DNA from: Saccharomycopsis malanga
Taxonomy: Eukaryota > Ascomycota > Saccharomycetes > Ascoideales > Saccharomycopsidaceae
Direction of reading: 5' to 3'
Assembly: GCA_004014935.1 (NCBI GenBank)
Contig: CP025325.1
Location: forward strand, 2,356,001 to 2,420,000
Length of the DNA stretch: 64,000 bases
Shown one piece after another: positions 10,507 through 21,544 of this stretch; the first letter of the stretch is position 1, and every line of letters begins with the position of its first letter. The position numbers were made by a program, and so were the translations under genes. Under the pieces are notes generated by a model. It had not been told where the DNA came from. It did no database searches and saw nothing but the letters and a program-made list of their open reading frames with translations.

Positions 10507-13500
10507 ATGTTAACTGAGAAGAAGCCCGATTTCAATTATATCATCTGCATGAACTTACTGACACTGATAAAATTGTCTAATGTCTACAGAATGTCAAGTA
10601 TAAATACCCCTGGGCTGTTATACAGCCACGCGAACGACTCTGGACACAGTTTCCAGCAGCCCAGTATTCATATGGGCGATGCACCCAAAACGTCATCATA
10701 TACAGATCTATTAGATTTACAGACACAGCTAGAGTCACAGAAAATGTTACGAGAAAAGACCAGCAGTCTGTTGAAAGCTATAGAGAGCGATATTGCCCAT
10801 GGAAAGTACAGCAAGGACCGCCAGAGGCGACGAACCAAAAGATTGGAAGCCCAAACCGAGTTGAATAGTATCAATCGAAACATCATGACTCTAGAGCGTA
10901 AGGTTGAAGCTTTCAAACGAATACATGCTCAAGAGGCTAGCCATTCAAATAACATAAACTCTAGTTTCTCATACTTGAAGGGGAATAGTAATGCAAGTAC
11001 CCCAGGATTCAATAAAACCTTAGAAGATGCTGGTTTATTTCTTCCACCACACAACATTCATAACATAACGTTTGCCAGTGCTCATAGCTCCAGTAATTCA
11101 ACGCCAGTCCTCAGTGACGAACATGATGAGCAAGCTCGGTTCGATGATGATACTATTCTGCAAAGGTTTGAAGGAGATGATGCTGATGAGAATTACAATA
11201 TAACACAGAATAGCTACTCCACTGCCAATGTGAGTAGTAATGAACATGCTGTGTCTGAGGGAAGTACTACATGGATTCTCAGCGATTTGTTACAATTTTT
11301 AGGGCAACGTAATGAGGAAGAAGAGTTTTATATTCAAAAATCTAACCAATTGGTAGACTTATTGAAGAACAATCATGAGTTGATAAACAATTTGGTATTT
11401 TCTACTGTAGGCCACAGGATTCAATGTCTTTTGCTTAACCTGTCTAAAGAAGTAATTGCTTGTGGATATCGAATAGCGCGCTACGTGATAACCGACACAG
11501 ACTCTCTTATAGCTGTGAAGTCTTTACGTTTACATTTTTTCTTAATACACTCCTTATCAAAAACAACAGAGTTTACGGTTGAAAGAGAACAAGCGATAAA
11601 GTTGATACGGCATTATTTGAATATAGAGGGCGGACATAACCAGCTTAGTGTAGGTGTAGTTAAGACCTTAGCGTCTATAGTGAACTCAGCGCCTGATGAC
11701 GAACTCAAAGACTTGATTACCGAGACTTTATGCGAAATTCTTCTTTTGAACGCCAAGTTAGTCTATGAAGCAAACGGGATAAAAGCAATAATCAAAATGC
11801 TCAATGACGGACCTTCTGATATGGCGGCGATGTGTGGTCTTATTTTGGTCAAAGTTTTGGACTTGCCTGAATCTCGCAAATATTTGAGGAATGGCGAAGA
11901 ATTGCGTTTGATTATACATTATTTCGTTAACAATTTTGCCAATGTGCCAGAGCAGCCTAGCGAATATGAGCTTCTCAACAGGAAGTCTACAGCAGTAAAT
12001 AAACCACATTTGAATATAGAGAAACTTCATAACAGTGCTTTTATGATATCGAGTTTTCTTAAGACTTGGGTGGGTATCTCAGCGTTTGCTGTCGATAACT
12101 TTGAAATGTTACGCAATTTGATCGCCAGTCTCTCATACGAAATTCCCATATTGAGAGATATTCTTATGGATATTTTCTTTGACATTTTAAGAATTAGGCC
12201 ATTGCCATGGTTGACCTCTTCAAACACCAATAAAAGAGCTTCACAGATTGCCATCAATCAGCCAACTCAATTACAATACACCCCTGGTTTAAACCAACCT
12301 ACAATAGTGAACCATTATACTGCTATCACGCTATCCATATTCTTGAAGTGTGGGCTAGCAGAAAGTGTTGCAATTATTACACAGACTAGTAAAGACGATA
12401 TAAACCGTCGTAAATCATTGTTCTTGCTAACAGAAATGTACAACTACGCTGTGAACTTGTTACCACCACACATGTGGCTACCATACTTTGAGTTACCTTT
12501 GTTAATTCCTGATGATGGCAATAGAGGCTGTTTGCGAAATTCTAGCTCGCAAACCGCGGCATTTCAAATAGAAAAAATTACTAGAAAGTTATATAAAAAC
12601 CGGACCACTTATAACGTCTCGCCTGCCATTTTCGAGCCGTACACCAAAATGGCAGAGAATATGGCATCGGTGATTACGTCTAATATTGATGATATACAAC
12701 TACGTAAAATGATTGATGAAACTAGGGTACTTTTCACCAAAAGATTCATAGATTGGAAATGGGATATTATTCTAGAAATAATTAAGGGCCCCCTTAGAAT
12801 ACCGAAAAAGTTTGAAGATTGTTTGAAATATCAAGTTAAGTTTATGAAGAAAATGATGTCTTTTTATCGTCCTTTTAAAAGAAAATTTTTGCTCATTAAA
12901 AAAACAAAAAACTACCAGAAATACATCAATACCGGTGTGGCGTTATTCGAGACTTTACTTTCTCACAAAGAAGGAATACATTATCTTTCCGAAAACAAAT
13001 TGCTTCCCCAAATTGCAGAATGCCTTGCCCAGGTAGATCCAGTGAGCGGCTTGTATGCGGAAAATCCAATTTTTAGCAAGACAAACTTGCAAACAACATT
13101 AAGCTCAGGCTATTTCAAAATGCTTGGTGTGTTGAGTAAAAGCCCTGTAGGATTAAGTTTTTTGAGAAAATGGAAAATATTTAGCATCCTTCATCATATT
13201 GTCAATGAGCGAGGACGTGAAGATTTGATTCTTACATTTTTGCCAGAATTTGATGTTAACCTCCCTAGTCAGTTGAGAGTGATTTTTAGCCATGCCTTGA
13301 CTTCTTGTGATACATCTGTACGTTTGTATGCGACAGAACATTTGGCAACGATATTGAAAGCTTCTAAAAGTAAACAGTGTTCTAAATGGGCATTCAATCT
13401 TTTAATCAACCAGCTTTATGATCCTGATATGGAAGTTTGTAATGTAGCTGTTCAAATCTTGGATACATATTGTGTGGAACCTGAGAATATTACTGAAGCA

Positions 13501-14658
13501 GTGAAATACAGACCCTCGTTAGACCAATTAGGAAATATAGGAGCACCTTTATTGTTGCGATTTCTATCTACCGCTTTGGGCTTTAATTATCTACTTGAGA
13601 TTGATTTCATTGAAAAAGAAATGCAAGATTGGTTTACACGTAAGAACGATTTATATGTTATAAAGATTGAAAATATGTTGAATGATGAATACAAACCCTT
13701 CAGAAAAGACTTGTTTTCTCATGAAACTCGCAAAATTAACCCTACAGCAGATGAAATCAAGCAAACCTTTTATTTAGATCGCAAGAGAAACATGTTACCT
13801 CATCATTTTTATGGTGAGTTGGTGAAAACTCCTTCAGGAATAAGTCTTTTACAGTCCACCAATCATTTACAGGCATTTGTTGACATCATAAAGGAATTAA
13901 AGACCGAGTCTCGCAGTGATTACAAGATCTTGAAACTCAAAGGTTGCTTATGGGCAGTAGGCCATATTGGGTCTTCAGAGCTAGCAATTGAGATGGTTGA
14001 CGAGTCCGGTGTTGTTCAAGACATTATAGAGCTTTGCAGAACCACAGAAGTCTGGAGTGTAAAGGGAACCGCTTTCTTTGTGCTTGGTCTTTTAAGTAAT
14101 ACACAGGAAGGATTAGAAATATTAGATGAGTTCAATTGGGATGTTGCAATTGACGTAAACAACAACCCGACCTCGTTTTGCATCCCTAAAAATTTGAGTG
14201 ATTATTTTCATGTACATTCAGTAGCAAGTAGAGATATTGTTGATTATGGTATTGCTTTGGTTGACTCTTTGCCTGCTCTAAGCGCCTTGTCATCTAGTAG
14301 CTCCTTACGGACGGACTCTGAAATGGAGGAGGAAGAAAATAGCGTAGCTCATCGGATGGCTGTGTGTAGAGACACTACAGAGATGACTTTGAGTAACTCT
14401 ATAGATTCCAAAATTATCCAGTACATATCAAATTTTGGAATCACAACCAGCGGCTCAATCAAGCAGCTCAAAAAATTAGAAAGCAAGTACAAGGAACGAT
14501 TCTCTAGTCCGGACTTGTACCTATCGGTAATGTACATGTTGGAAAACTACAGCTACAAATATTCTGCCAGAATGTTTATATTACAGTTATTCTCAGACAA
14601 GCGGGCCTTGGAAAACGTAACTAAAAGAGACAGAATCAAGACGAGGAGAATTGCATAA
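10507..14658 (+). CDS. TSC11: TORC2 subunit, Rictor/Avo3 homolog
   Basis: A 1383-residue protein of the Tsc11/Avo3/Rictor family, the scaffold that makes TOR complex 2 specific and rapamycin-insensitive. TORC2 acts at the plasma membrane on actin polarity and sphingolipid synthesis through Ypk kinases. The N-terminal part is Ser/Asn-rich with an early coiled coil (LQTQLESQKMLREKTSSLLK). Helical repeats follow, as in Rictor, then the conserved C-terminal part with LKGCLWAVGHIGSSELAIEM, VWSVKGTAFFVLGLLS and the link TEEGLEIL-like block. The length is close to the 1430 residues in baker's yeast. Three in-frame ATGs lie in the first 29 codons; the one at 10591 (MSSINTPG) looks more natural than 10507 because the first 28 residues have no polar low-complexity character. 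A SINE-like copy ends about 90 bases upstream of 10507. Confidence 0.9.
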   Translation: MLTEKKPDFNYIICMNLLTLIKLSNVYRMSSINTPGLLYSHANDSGHSFQQPSIHMGDAPKTSSYTDLLDLQTQLESQKMLREKTSSLLKAIESDIAHGKYSKDRQRRRTKRLEAQTELNSINRNIMTLERKVEAFKRIHAQEASHSNNINSSFSYLKGNSNASTPGFNKTLEDAGLFLPPHNIHNITFASAHSSSNSTPVLSDEHDEQARFDDDTILQRFEGDDADENYNITQNSYSTANVSSNEHAVSEGSTTWILSDLLQFLGQRNEEEEFYIQKSNQLVDLLKNNHELINNLVFSTVGHRIQCLLLNLSKEVIACGYRIARYVITDTDSLIAVKSLRLHFFLIHSLSKTTEFTVEREQAIKLIRHYLNIEGGHNQLSVGVVKTLASIVNSAPDDELKDLITETLCEILLLNAKLVYEANGIKAIIKMLNDGPSDMAAMCGLILVKVLDLPESRKYLRNGEELRLIIHYFVNNFANVPEQPSEYELLNRKSTAVNKPHLNIEKLHNSAFMISSFLKTWVGISAFAVDNFEMLRNLIASLSYEIPILRDILMDIFFDILRIRPLPWLTSSNTNKRASQIAINQPTQLQYTPGLNQPTIVNHYTAITLSIFLKCGLAESVAIITQTSKDDINRRKSLFLLTEMYNYAVNLLPPHMWLPYFELPLLIPDDGNRGCLRNSSSQTAAFQIEKITRKLYKNRTTYNVSPAIFEPYTKMAENMASVITSNIDDIQLRKMIDETRVLFTKRFIDWKWDIILEIIKGPLRIPKKFEDCLKYQVKFMKKMMSFYRPFKRKFLLIKKTKNYQKYINTGVALFETLLSHKEGIHYLSENKLLPQIAECLAQVDPVSGLYAENPIFSKTNLQTTLSSGYFKMLGVLSKSPVGLSFLRKWKIFSILHHIVNERGREDLILTFLPEFDVNLPSQLRVIFSHALTSCDTSVRLYATEHLATILKASKSKQCSKWAFNLLINQLYDPDMEVCNVAVQILDTYCVEPENITEAVKYRPSLDQLGNIGAPLLLRFLSTALGFNYLLEIDFIEKEMQDWFTRKNDLYVIKIENMLNDEYKPFRKDLFSHETRKINPTADEIKQTFYLDRKRNMLPHHFYGELVKTPSGISLLQSTNHLQAFVDIIKELKTESRSDYKILKLKGCLWAVGHIGSSELAIEMVDESGVVQDIIELCRTTEVWSVKGTAFFVLGLLSNTQEGLEILDEFNWDVAIDVNNNPTSFCIPKNLSDYFHVHSVASRDIVDYGIALVDSLPALSALSSSSSLRTDSEMEEEENSVAHRMAVCRDTTEMTLSNSIDSKIIQYISNFGITTSGSIKQLKKLESKYKERFSSPDLYLSVMYMLENYSYKYSARMFILQLFSDKRALENVTKRDRIKTRRIA

Positions 14659-14782
14659 TTATGGTAAGGGAGATTGGAAAAAGGGTGATATGCTTTTAGT
14701 AATGTGGCATATTTACAATTAAAACCTGTATACGTTTTATGTATATAAGGGAGTAGAACTCATGTTTGTTATAGTTTATGTC

Positions 14783-14818
14783 AGCTAGTAAGGTATGTTA
14801 AGCCAGTAAGGTATGTAA
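14783..14818. repeat. Tandem 18-base repeat, two units
   Basis: Units at 14783-14800 and 14801-14818 share GTAAGGTATGT and differ at two positions. They adjoin the 3' side of SINE-like copy B. Confidence 0.7.
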
Positions 14819-15000
14819 AGCCCAGTCATGTCCCGGCCATTATAATATGATTCGGTTTTTTTCTGAACACCCGATGGGTTGGAAAGTGAGCACTAGACTT
14901 TTGTCTAGGTCATGTTTCAGACAGTTGCACTTGCCTGTAGAATCACGTTCAGTATCTTGAAAGCAACGAGAGAAAAAATTCATTCATAGTTGATTCTGTG
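14817..15000 (-). mobile_element. SINE-like repeat, degraded copy (copy B)
   Basis: On the minus strand this matches the family from a decayed B-box region, through TCTCGTTGC, the core GATACTGAACGTGA, ACAGGCAAGTGCAACTGTCT and AAAGTCTAGTGC, to GGGACATGACTGGG. The A-box head and the final GAAATGTAAGAT end are missing or too diverged to see. Confidence 0.55.
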
Positions 15001-15573
15001 ATATTAAATACTTTTATATAGAACAAAGAGTGGAAATAACAAAAAGGGCTGTATAACAGGGGTTGAGAAGAAATCGAAAAGTAGACGAGGTAAGAGTCGT
15101 GAATATGTAACTCAACATATGGGGGAAAGAGATATGATAAAACGTGGATTGGACCTAGTTGGTGAAATGAATTAATAAAGTGTGATTGAGAAAAGAAGAA
15201 TTAGTTGCGTAAGAACTTAGGAAAGATGCTACAAAGCTATTGTATCTAGAAAGTCAAAGTGTAAGAGTAGAAGTATATATGATTTTACTACCACTATAAC
15301 AGCCTTTTTATAGTATTGCTGTTTAGTGCAATACAAGCTATGCTTACCAAGTATGTACTCATTTTATCGTTACATCTTAATTTATTCCACGCCTTTAAAC
15401 TATTGGCTACAAATTGCTGATTTTATTTATTTTTCTGCAGAAAACTTTCATGTTTCTTACCTGCTCTAGTTCTAGATCTTTACACCGTATCTTGAGACAA
15501 TTACTATTAATACCAACTCTTTACCGCTGATGATATTTATGGCCTCTTCTCTCATAACCGCGGCATGTTCAGG

Positions 15574-15583
15574 CGCGCGAAAA
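15574..15583 (+). promoter_or_regulatory. SCB/MCB-like G1/S promoter element before PMS1
   Basis: CGCGCGAAAA contains CGCGAAAA, the Swi4 (SBF) core, 107 bases before the PMS1 start. Mismatch-repair genes are often induced in late G1 by SBF or MBF. The motif is seen, the regulation is inferred. Confidence 0.45.
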
Positions 15584-15689
15584 TTTCATGTTTCACGACA
15601 TCTCATCGCCTAGCGATGAGGCATACTAGAAAAGAAAGGCAGGAATAACCTAGTCAGGAGCATGACGTAGAACATTCATTGCATAGAAC

Positions 15690-18485
15690 ATGGCAGATAT
15701 AGTGGCAAAAAAAATCAGAGCAGCAAGTGCTGCAGATATTCATAAATTAACTTCTGGTCAAGTTATTATTGACCTACAGAGTTCCGTGAAAGAATTGATC
15801 GAAAATAGCCTTGATGCTGAAGCAACAAATATAGAGATTGTGTTTCGGAACTATGGCCTGGAATCAGTAGAGGTTAGTGATAATGGTACTGGTATAAGTT
15901 CAGACAATCTAGAGGCGATTGCATTGAAATACCACACTTCAAAAATCAGCGGATTTCAGGACATAATTAATAATGTTACAACGTATGGATTCCGAGGCGA
16001 GGCTATGTCGAGTTTATGTTTTATCAGCGATGTAAAAATGATTACTGCAACAAAGGATACTACTCCGAAGGGCACTGTTATTGACTTCAATCACTCTGGT
16101 GAAGTCAAGTCTAAAAGGATTGGTTCCAGAGGCCAAGGAACAACAACAACTATAAGCAACCTTTTTGCTAATTTACCAGTGAGGCGTAAGATTTTCCTTA
16201 GGCATTTGAAAAGAGAATTCACCAAGGCGATAACATTAGTGCAGGCGTATTGTATCATATGCGAAAAAGTCAAAATTTCAGTGTATAGTACTACAAATGG
16301 CGATAGCAAAAAGCTCCTCTTTAGCACTAATAAGACAAATTTAATGAAAGACAATATCATCAGCATCTACGGCTCTTCCATCAAAAAATCTTTGATGCCA
16401 GTGAACTTTGAAGTGGCTGTAAGTGCTGGAAAGTCTCTCAAAATTAAAAGCTTGCATGATGATTTCGAGAACAGCGACACCCAAAGGGAGGAGGCGGATG
16501 ATATGGCCATTGAGAGCAGCCTCTTAAATGAATTTGTAGCCGAGACGGATGGAGAGAAAGTATTGTATCACTTTTCAGGCTACATATCTTATAATTCTTA
16601 TGGTTTAGGTAGAAACAACAGCGATAGGCAAATGATGTTTATAAACCACCGACCAGTATCTCTTCCCAGGTTTACACGAGTGATTAATGAGGCTTACAGG
16701 TCTTACAATAGGTTGCAATATCCTATAATATTCCTCAATATCAAAGTGGACCCGAAGCACATAGACATAAATGTCACTCCTGATAAAAAAACCATCAATT
16801 TCTTCAATGAAGCTAGCCTCTTGGAAGAATTGAAAAAATCACTCAACGGTTTGTACGAAGCGCAAGCCGAAATTATCCCAAGCACTTTAACAGCCAATTT
16901 TGATAGCTCTTATATTCCTCAAAAGAATTTTTCATTTCATAAATTGGACAGCACAGATAAAAGCAACAAGCCTGAATCAAGTAAAAAGATTCACGAGGGC
17001 AAAATGGAAACGAGAACGAGCCCAGAAATCGTACAAACACCGTTGAATCTGCTTGTTAGTGCTTCTACTACAAAAGAGGATAACGAGTCCGAGGCTGAAA
17101 CTACAGTCAGTGACATACTAGACACATCGCTGACTCGTCTTGAAGAAAAACCTATTGATTGTACTGCCAAATCAAATTTTAATGACTTCGCGGGCCTTGA
17201 AAAAACTGTTTCTGCTGATGTTGGAAAAATTAACGATCTTGCTTATGTCAAAGTTCCTGATCTTCGCCTTCTCGCTTATAATGTACAGAGTAGGGAAAAT
17301 GAGGACTTTCGCAGTGGAATCGAAGCTGAACTGTCACTGACAGCAGAACAAGATGTCATTAATTCTGAGAGTATTGATTCTATTAAAGCCAATGAAGAAA
17401 AGGAAAAGCAGGAGGGGGATAAGGAAAACGAATCAGCATTATCATTCAAAATAAAACAAGGGATGGAAGATAGTCAATTTCATCGTGATATTTCACATAG
17501 TTTTGAACTGTCCTCACCCGCTACCGAGCTTATACAAAGTAAAGAACCAGAATCATTGTCAAATCTCATCGCGGGAAGTCTGACTAAAAATAGACTTGAA
17601 GAAAATTATCTTGCTTCCAAAAAGTATGCGTCGCTCAACTATATTACTGTAGTAAGTAATGACATGCAAAAGGCTAGAAAAAAGTTCAAACTTGCTTCTT
17701 CAAAAGCTGTTGATAAGCCTAATAAAACATCAGTAAGGCTTGATGGCTTGACCAACTTGGTTGTAGATGATATAAATACTCAAGAAGATGCTGAGTCGAG
17801 ACTATCATTAGCCATTAATAAGACAGACTTTTTGAACATGAAAATTATTGGTCAGTTCAATTTGGGGTTCATTCTTGTGGTTAAGCAAAGCGATAAAGAG
17901 TTGTTTATTATCGACCAGCATGCTTCAGATGAAAAGTATAATTTTGAAACTTTGTCAAAGAACACTGTTATTCAAAGCCAGCCGTTGGTAGTTCCAAAAG
18001 AATTGGATTTGAATTCAATTGACAAACTTATTGTTATGGACAATTTAGATGTCTTCGCAAAAAATGGGTTTAATGTAGTTTGCGAAAAGAGAAAGCTAGA
18101 AAAAGCTGACGATGATGGCATAGAGATCGAGGATGCTTGTGAGTCAAAACTATACTTAAAGTCATTGCCCACATCTAAACGAACAGTATTCAAGATCTCT
18201 GATTTTAACGAGCTTGTCACCTTGATTAAAGAGAATCAAGACCTTGAGAGCGAGAAAAAAATCGAGAGCTTGCAGATTTCAAAAATCAGGTCCATGTTTG
18301 CTATGAGAGCATGCAGAAAAAGTATAATGGTGGGAAGGGCCCTCGATGAGAAGACTATGGTTACATTAGTTAGACATTTGCATGGATTGGATAAGCCTTG
18401 GAACTGTCCACATGGAAGGCCAACAATGAGGCATCTCACAAGATTGAGTAATTTGACCAGTTTTGACGAAGACTATACTATTTAA
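15690..18485 (+). CDS. PMS1: DNA mismatch repair endonuclease, MutL homolog Pms1
   Basis: A 931-residue MutL-alpha subunit that with Mlh1 nicks DNA near mismatches found by MutS homologs. The N-terminal GHKL ATPase is intact: ELIENSLDAEATNIEI (about 36-50), YGLESVEVSDNGTGI (about 56-70) and YGFRGEAMSSL (about 97-107). A long acidic, Ser-rich linker follows. The C-terminal part has IIGQFNLGFI, the metal-binding nuclease motif DQHASDEKYNFE (about 742-753), the ACRKSIMVG block, and CPHGRPT (about 907), so the latent endonuclease is complete. The Leu in YGLES is written CTG, a useful hint that CTG keeps its standard meaning. Length fits (baker's yeast 873). An SCB-like motif lies upstream. Confidence 0.97.
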   Translation: MADIVAKKIRAASAADIHKLTSGQVIIDLQSSVKELIENSLDAEATNIEIVFRNYGLESVEVSDNGTGISSDNLEAIALKYHTSKISGFQDIINNVTTYGFRGEAMSSLCFISDVKMITATKDTTPKGTVIDFNHSGEVKSKRIGSRGQGTTTTISNLFANLPVRRKIFLRHLKREFTKAITLVQAYCIICEKVKISVYSTTNGDSKKLLFSTNKTNLMKDNIISIYGSSIKKSLMPVNFEVAVSAGKSLKIKSLHDDFENSDTQREEADDMAIESSLLNEFVAETDGEKVLYHFSGYISYNSYGLGRNNSDRQMMFINHRPVSLPRFTRVINEAYRSYNRLQYPIIFLNIKVDPKHIDINVTPDKKTINFFNEASLLEELKKSLNGLYEAQAEIIPSTLTANFDSSYIPQKNFSFHKLDSTDKSNKPESSKKIHEGKMETRTSPEIVQTPLNLLVSASTTKEDNESEAETTVSDILDTSLTRLEEKPIDCTAKSNFNDFAGLEKTVSADVGKINDLAYVKVPDLRLLAYNVQSRENEDFRSGIEAELSLTAEQDVINSESIDSIKANEEKEKQEGDKENESALSFKIKQGMEDSQFHRDISHSFELSSPATELIQSKEPESLSNLIAGSLTKNRLEENYLASKKYASLNYITVVSNDMQKARKKFKLASSKAVDKPNKTSVRLDGLTNLVVDDINTQEDAESRLSLAINKTDFLNMKIIGQFNLGFILVVKQSDKELFIIDQHASDEKYNFETLSKNTVIQSQPLVVPKELDLNSIDKLIVMDNLDVFAKNGFNVVCEKRKLEKADDDGIEIEDACESKLYLKSLPTSKRTVFKISDFNELVTLIKENQDLESEKKIESLQISKIRSMFAMRACRKSIMVGRALDEKTMVTLVRHLHGLDKPWNCPHGRPTMRHLTRLSNLTSFDEDYTI

Positions 18486-19177
18486 ATTGATGTTTGTGGA
18501 TAGTGTAAAAATATAATATATGGTTTTCGGATTAGTGAAAAGCTTATTCAGTAGATGCTTGTTAGTGCGTATCATAGTGTATCCTTTGTGTTTTTATTTT
18601 ATTCAATAATATATGCTGTCAATAGTGAAAAATCATTTTGAAAGAAATCTTTAGATAGAAAATATTATCATTATCTTGTTGAATTACAAAAACATGATGA
18701 AGTTTCAAACTGATGAAAGTGTCAAATTATCATATACATTAAAAATGATACAAGCCATTTTACTGTCAAAACACTGTTCTAATACTGGAAACTGTAAATT
18801 TGTCAATTCAATATCTTGCAAGCCTGACATGAATGAACCATGGTAAATGTGGTAAGTGTAGTAACTTTAGTAAAAGAAAAAAAGTTGAAAGACGAAAATG
18901 AGTAAAACGTTATTGTACAGTTTGTCTCAAGTCAGACATATAGTGACGAAAAGTATCTCATGACGGACGAAGGCAAAAAAAGCGAATAATAAAAAATTAA
19001 AACCAAGTGAATGCAATAAGTACACTTTGAAAATCAATAAAAACGAAATAAATATATATAAAAAAAAAAAAAAAAAAAAAAAAAAGGCTACGGTCAGACG
19101 GCAATGAGCAAAGAGTCAATATAAAACAGAACAGAAAAGATTACAAAGCGAGACATATGCATGGAGGAATGCAATAA
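18486..19177. other. Convergent intergenic region between PMS1 and FKH2
   Basis: AT-rich 3' regions of two convergent genes. It includes a run of 26 A at 19060-19085. No gene seen. Confidence 0.65.
19060..19085. repeat. Homopolymer A26
   Basis: Twenty-six consecutive A follow an ATATATA stretch. It lies in the 3' region of FKH2 and its length is likely to be variable. Confidence 0.85.
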
Positions 19178-21544
19178 TTATTTCTTAAACCCTTTTACCA
19201 AATCAACACCTTTCAAGTCACTAAATTCATTATCCTGTGTAGTTTTACCGTACTGTCCTTTCGCACCGGTATTACCTAGCATAGCTTTTTTTCGCTGTTG
19301 GATAGGGCTACCATTAATAAGGTTCTTTGCTGCTTCATCGTCGTCTTCCTCATTATTATTACTGTTGTGATCCTTTACATTGCCGTGAGCAATGGTGTGG
19401 GTGTTCTTGTTAGGTTTCGGTGTTTGCGACGAAGGCGTTCCAAACTGTACAAAATTCCATATTGCTGGAGATGCTTGGAGATTGTTTTGGTGTTCATTGT
19501 TTTTGTTTTTATTGTCATCAATTTTTCCATTCTCGTTATCTTCATGACTTTGTTCATTGTCTTCATTAAAATTGACAGAATCAGAACTTCCGTTTTTGAC
19601 GTGTTTCTGTTTGTCGTTACTTGCTAAATTTCTTGATCCTCGTTCAGGAGTGTATGCTTCCAAAGCACTAACAGTATACCCTTTATTCGGACTAGCAAAG
19701 CTCATCAAATCAATGTTTACAGGTCCAGTGACCGTAGGATTGTTTTCAGATTTATTCTCTTTATTTGAATTTGTAGATGCTTCAGGGATAGTAGGAGAAG
19801 GAGTGTGTACGCCATTTCTCTGATTGTTTGATGCATCAACGGGTTTGTCACCTAACACTGTATTCTTACTACCCGAGCTGGCCTCGTCCGATTTCTGCGG
19901 AGACACTGGCTGATATTGTGGCTGGGTTGTAGCTGCAGCCGCCATATACGAAAGAGCCTGTGTATTGTTACCATTTATGTAATTAGCTTGTGATTTAGTC
20001 GCCTGAGTTAATTGGTTGATAGGATGCTGTTGAGATGGCGGTGAAGATTTCTTTTCATTCTTATTCTTATCCAACTTGTCTTTGAAACTGATTGGCAAGT
20101 TACGATGCATTGCCAAATGCAACTGCAATTGTCTGGAAACACTACTTCCTCTTCTGATTTTCGAAATGGAGCCAGTCGCGAGACTTTTCAAAAACTCTTC
20201 TTTGTATGAGTCAGCAATCTGCCACTTCATGCCTTTCCCTGGCTCGTTTGGTTTTCGAGGCACTTTTTCAAAAGCCTTATTCAACGACAAATTATGACGA
20301 ATGGAGTTTTGCCAACCTGTTTTTGAATAGCGGTAGAACGCGTAATTACGAGCAATCCAGTCGTATATCTCTGATAATGACAAAACACCTTCTTCATTAG
20401 ACAAAATAGCCTGAGTAATCATGGTTGCATACGAATAAGGAGGCTTGAGATCTCTAGATTCGTCTTTAGACAAATCTGCGTCAATATTCACATAACCTTG
20501 TGAAGAAGATTTCATTGTAGACATCAAGTTGCCCCCCGAGATATGACTACCGTTTGCTGCACCCCCATAATACGGGTCGGTTTGGTTCAAAGCACTATTG
20601 TAAACAGCAAAACTTTTGATGTTGCCAGACTGCTGTTGTTGCTGTTGATGCTGTTGTTGCTGGTAGGTATTACTGAAAGTGAGCAGACTTTGGTGCTGGG
20701 CAGCTCCAAGATTATTATAATAATTACCGTTATAGTTTGGTCGCTTTCTCATGTAATCTAAAAGGCCAGGGATTTTAGGGGCCACGGCATTGAGCACACT
20801 ATCCGCAATTTGAGGTGCAGTATCTGGAAGAATAAACATCATCTGTGTACCACCTATATCCATAACAGTCCCGGACTTGAGAACAGCAGGTGGGACGTCT
20901 GGCCCACATGGGATTCTTACAGTATCAATTTTGGCACCATTTCGGCCAAGAACTTTGAGTTCCCAGACGCGAGACACCAAATTGTAACTAATCGCAGCAT
21001 GCTTCCGCGAGACTACCTTAGCAGGCCCCAAATCAATGTCAATGGGCTTCTCGTCGGGCCTGGTGACATCCGTGTTACGTCCAATGGACGTATCTAATGA
21101 TCTGACAAAATACGTCCAATTACGGCCAGCAATCTTTGCGTAGGCCTGGACCTCAGCAGCCAGGTTCTTATCATTGGCATACTGCTGAGCCACGATCGTA
21201 GGATGCTCAGGGCTATTCAAAGCAGATATAACAGCATTTGTAAGCTCGAATGGGTCTTCGAACGCTTGAAAAGGCTAAATTTCAGGGTTAGTACTCAATT
21301 CATTATTAATCCAGGGCAATGTTTACTTTCCAACGATGTTTGTTTCACCTTAATGAGACGTATCCCAATTCACATTAGCACTATTTCGTAATTCATCAAT
21401 CAAGTCCCATTTTTCAGCTTTTCATGACTCGCCTAGCGAAATGTAAACAAACCACAGCCCTATATAAACACACCATAATGAATATCAGAACTCACATACC
21501 TTTAAAGGCTCCTCGGCAGCTCTCTTTCTCGACGTGGCGGACAT
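19178..21544 (-). CDS. FKH2: Forkhead transcription factor with FHA domain (Fkh1/Fkh2), two exons
   Basis: Exon 1 is 21500-21544 and encodes MSATSRKRAAEEPLK; exon 2 is 19178-21274. The 225-base intron has GTATGT, TACTAAC at minus-strand 21293-21287, and ends AAATTTAG. The product has 713 residues. An FHA domain (about 65-163, with VRSLDTSIGR and SRKHAAIS) reads phospho-threonine partners such as Ndd1. The forkhead domain (about 292-381) has KPPYSYATMITQAIL, GWQNSIRHNLSLNKAFEKVP and EPGKGMKW, then KIRRGSSVSRQLQLH as in Fkh1/2. The family drives the G2/M CLB2 cluster with Mcm1 and affects origin timing and mating-type choice. The C-terminal third is Asn/Gln/Ser-rich with SP and TP sites (SPTIP, SPNKG, TPERG, SPAIW), likely Cdk targets. 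I prefer FKH2 for its length and long C-terminus, but a single Fkh1/2 ancestor is equally possible. Confidence 0.92.

Larger units (their letters stand above)
14659..15689. other. Intergenic region between TSC11 and PMS1
   Basis: About 1 kb. It contains a tandem 18-base pair of repeats, a degraded SINE-like copy (14817-15000) and, close to PMS1, an SCB-type motif. No gene seen. Confidence 0.6.
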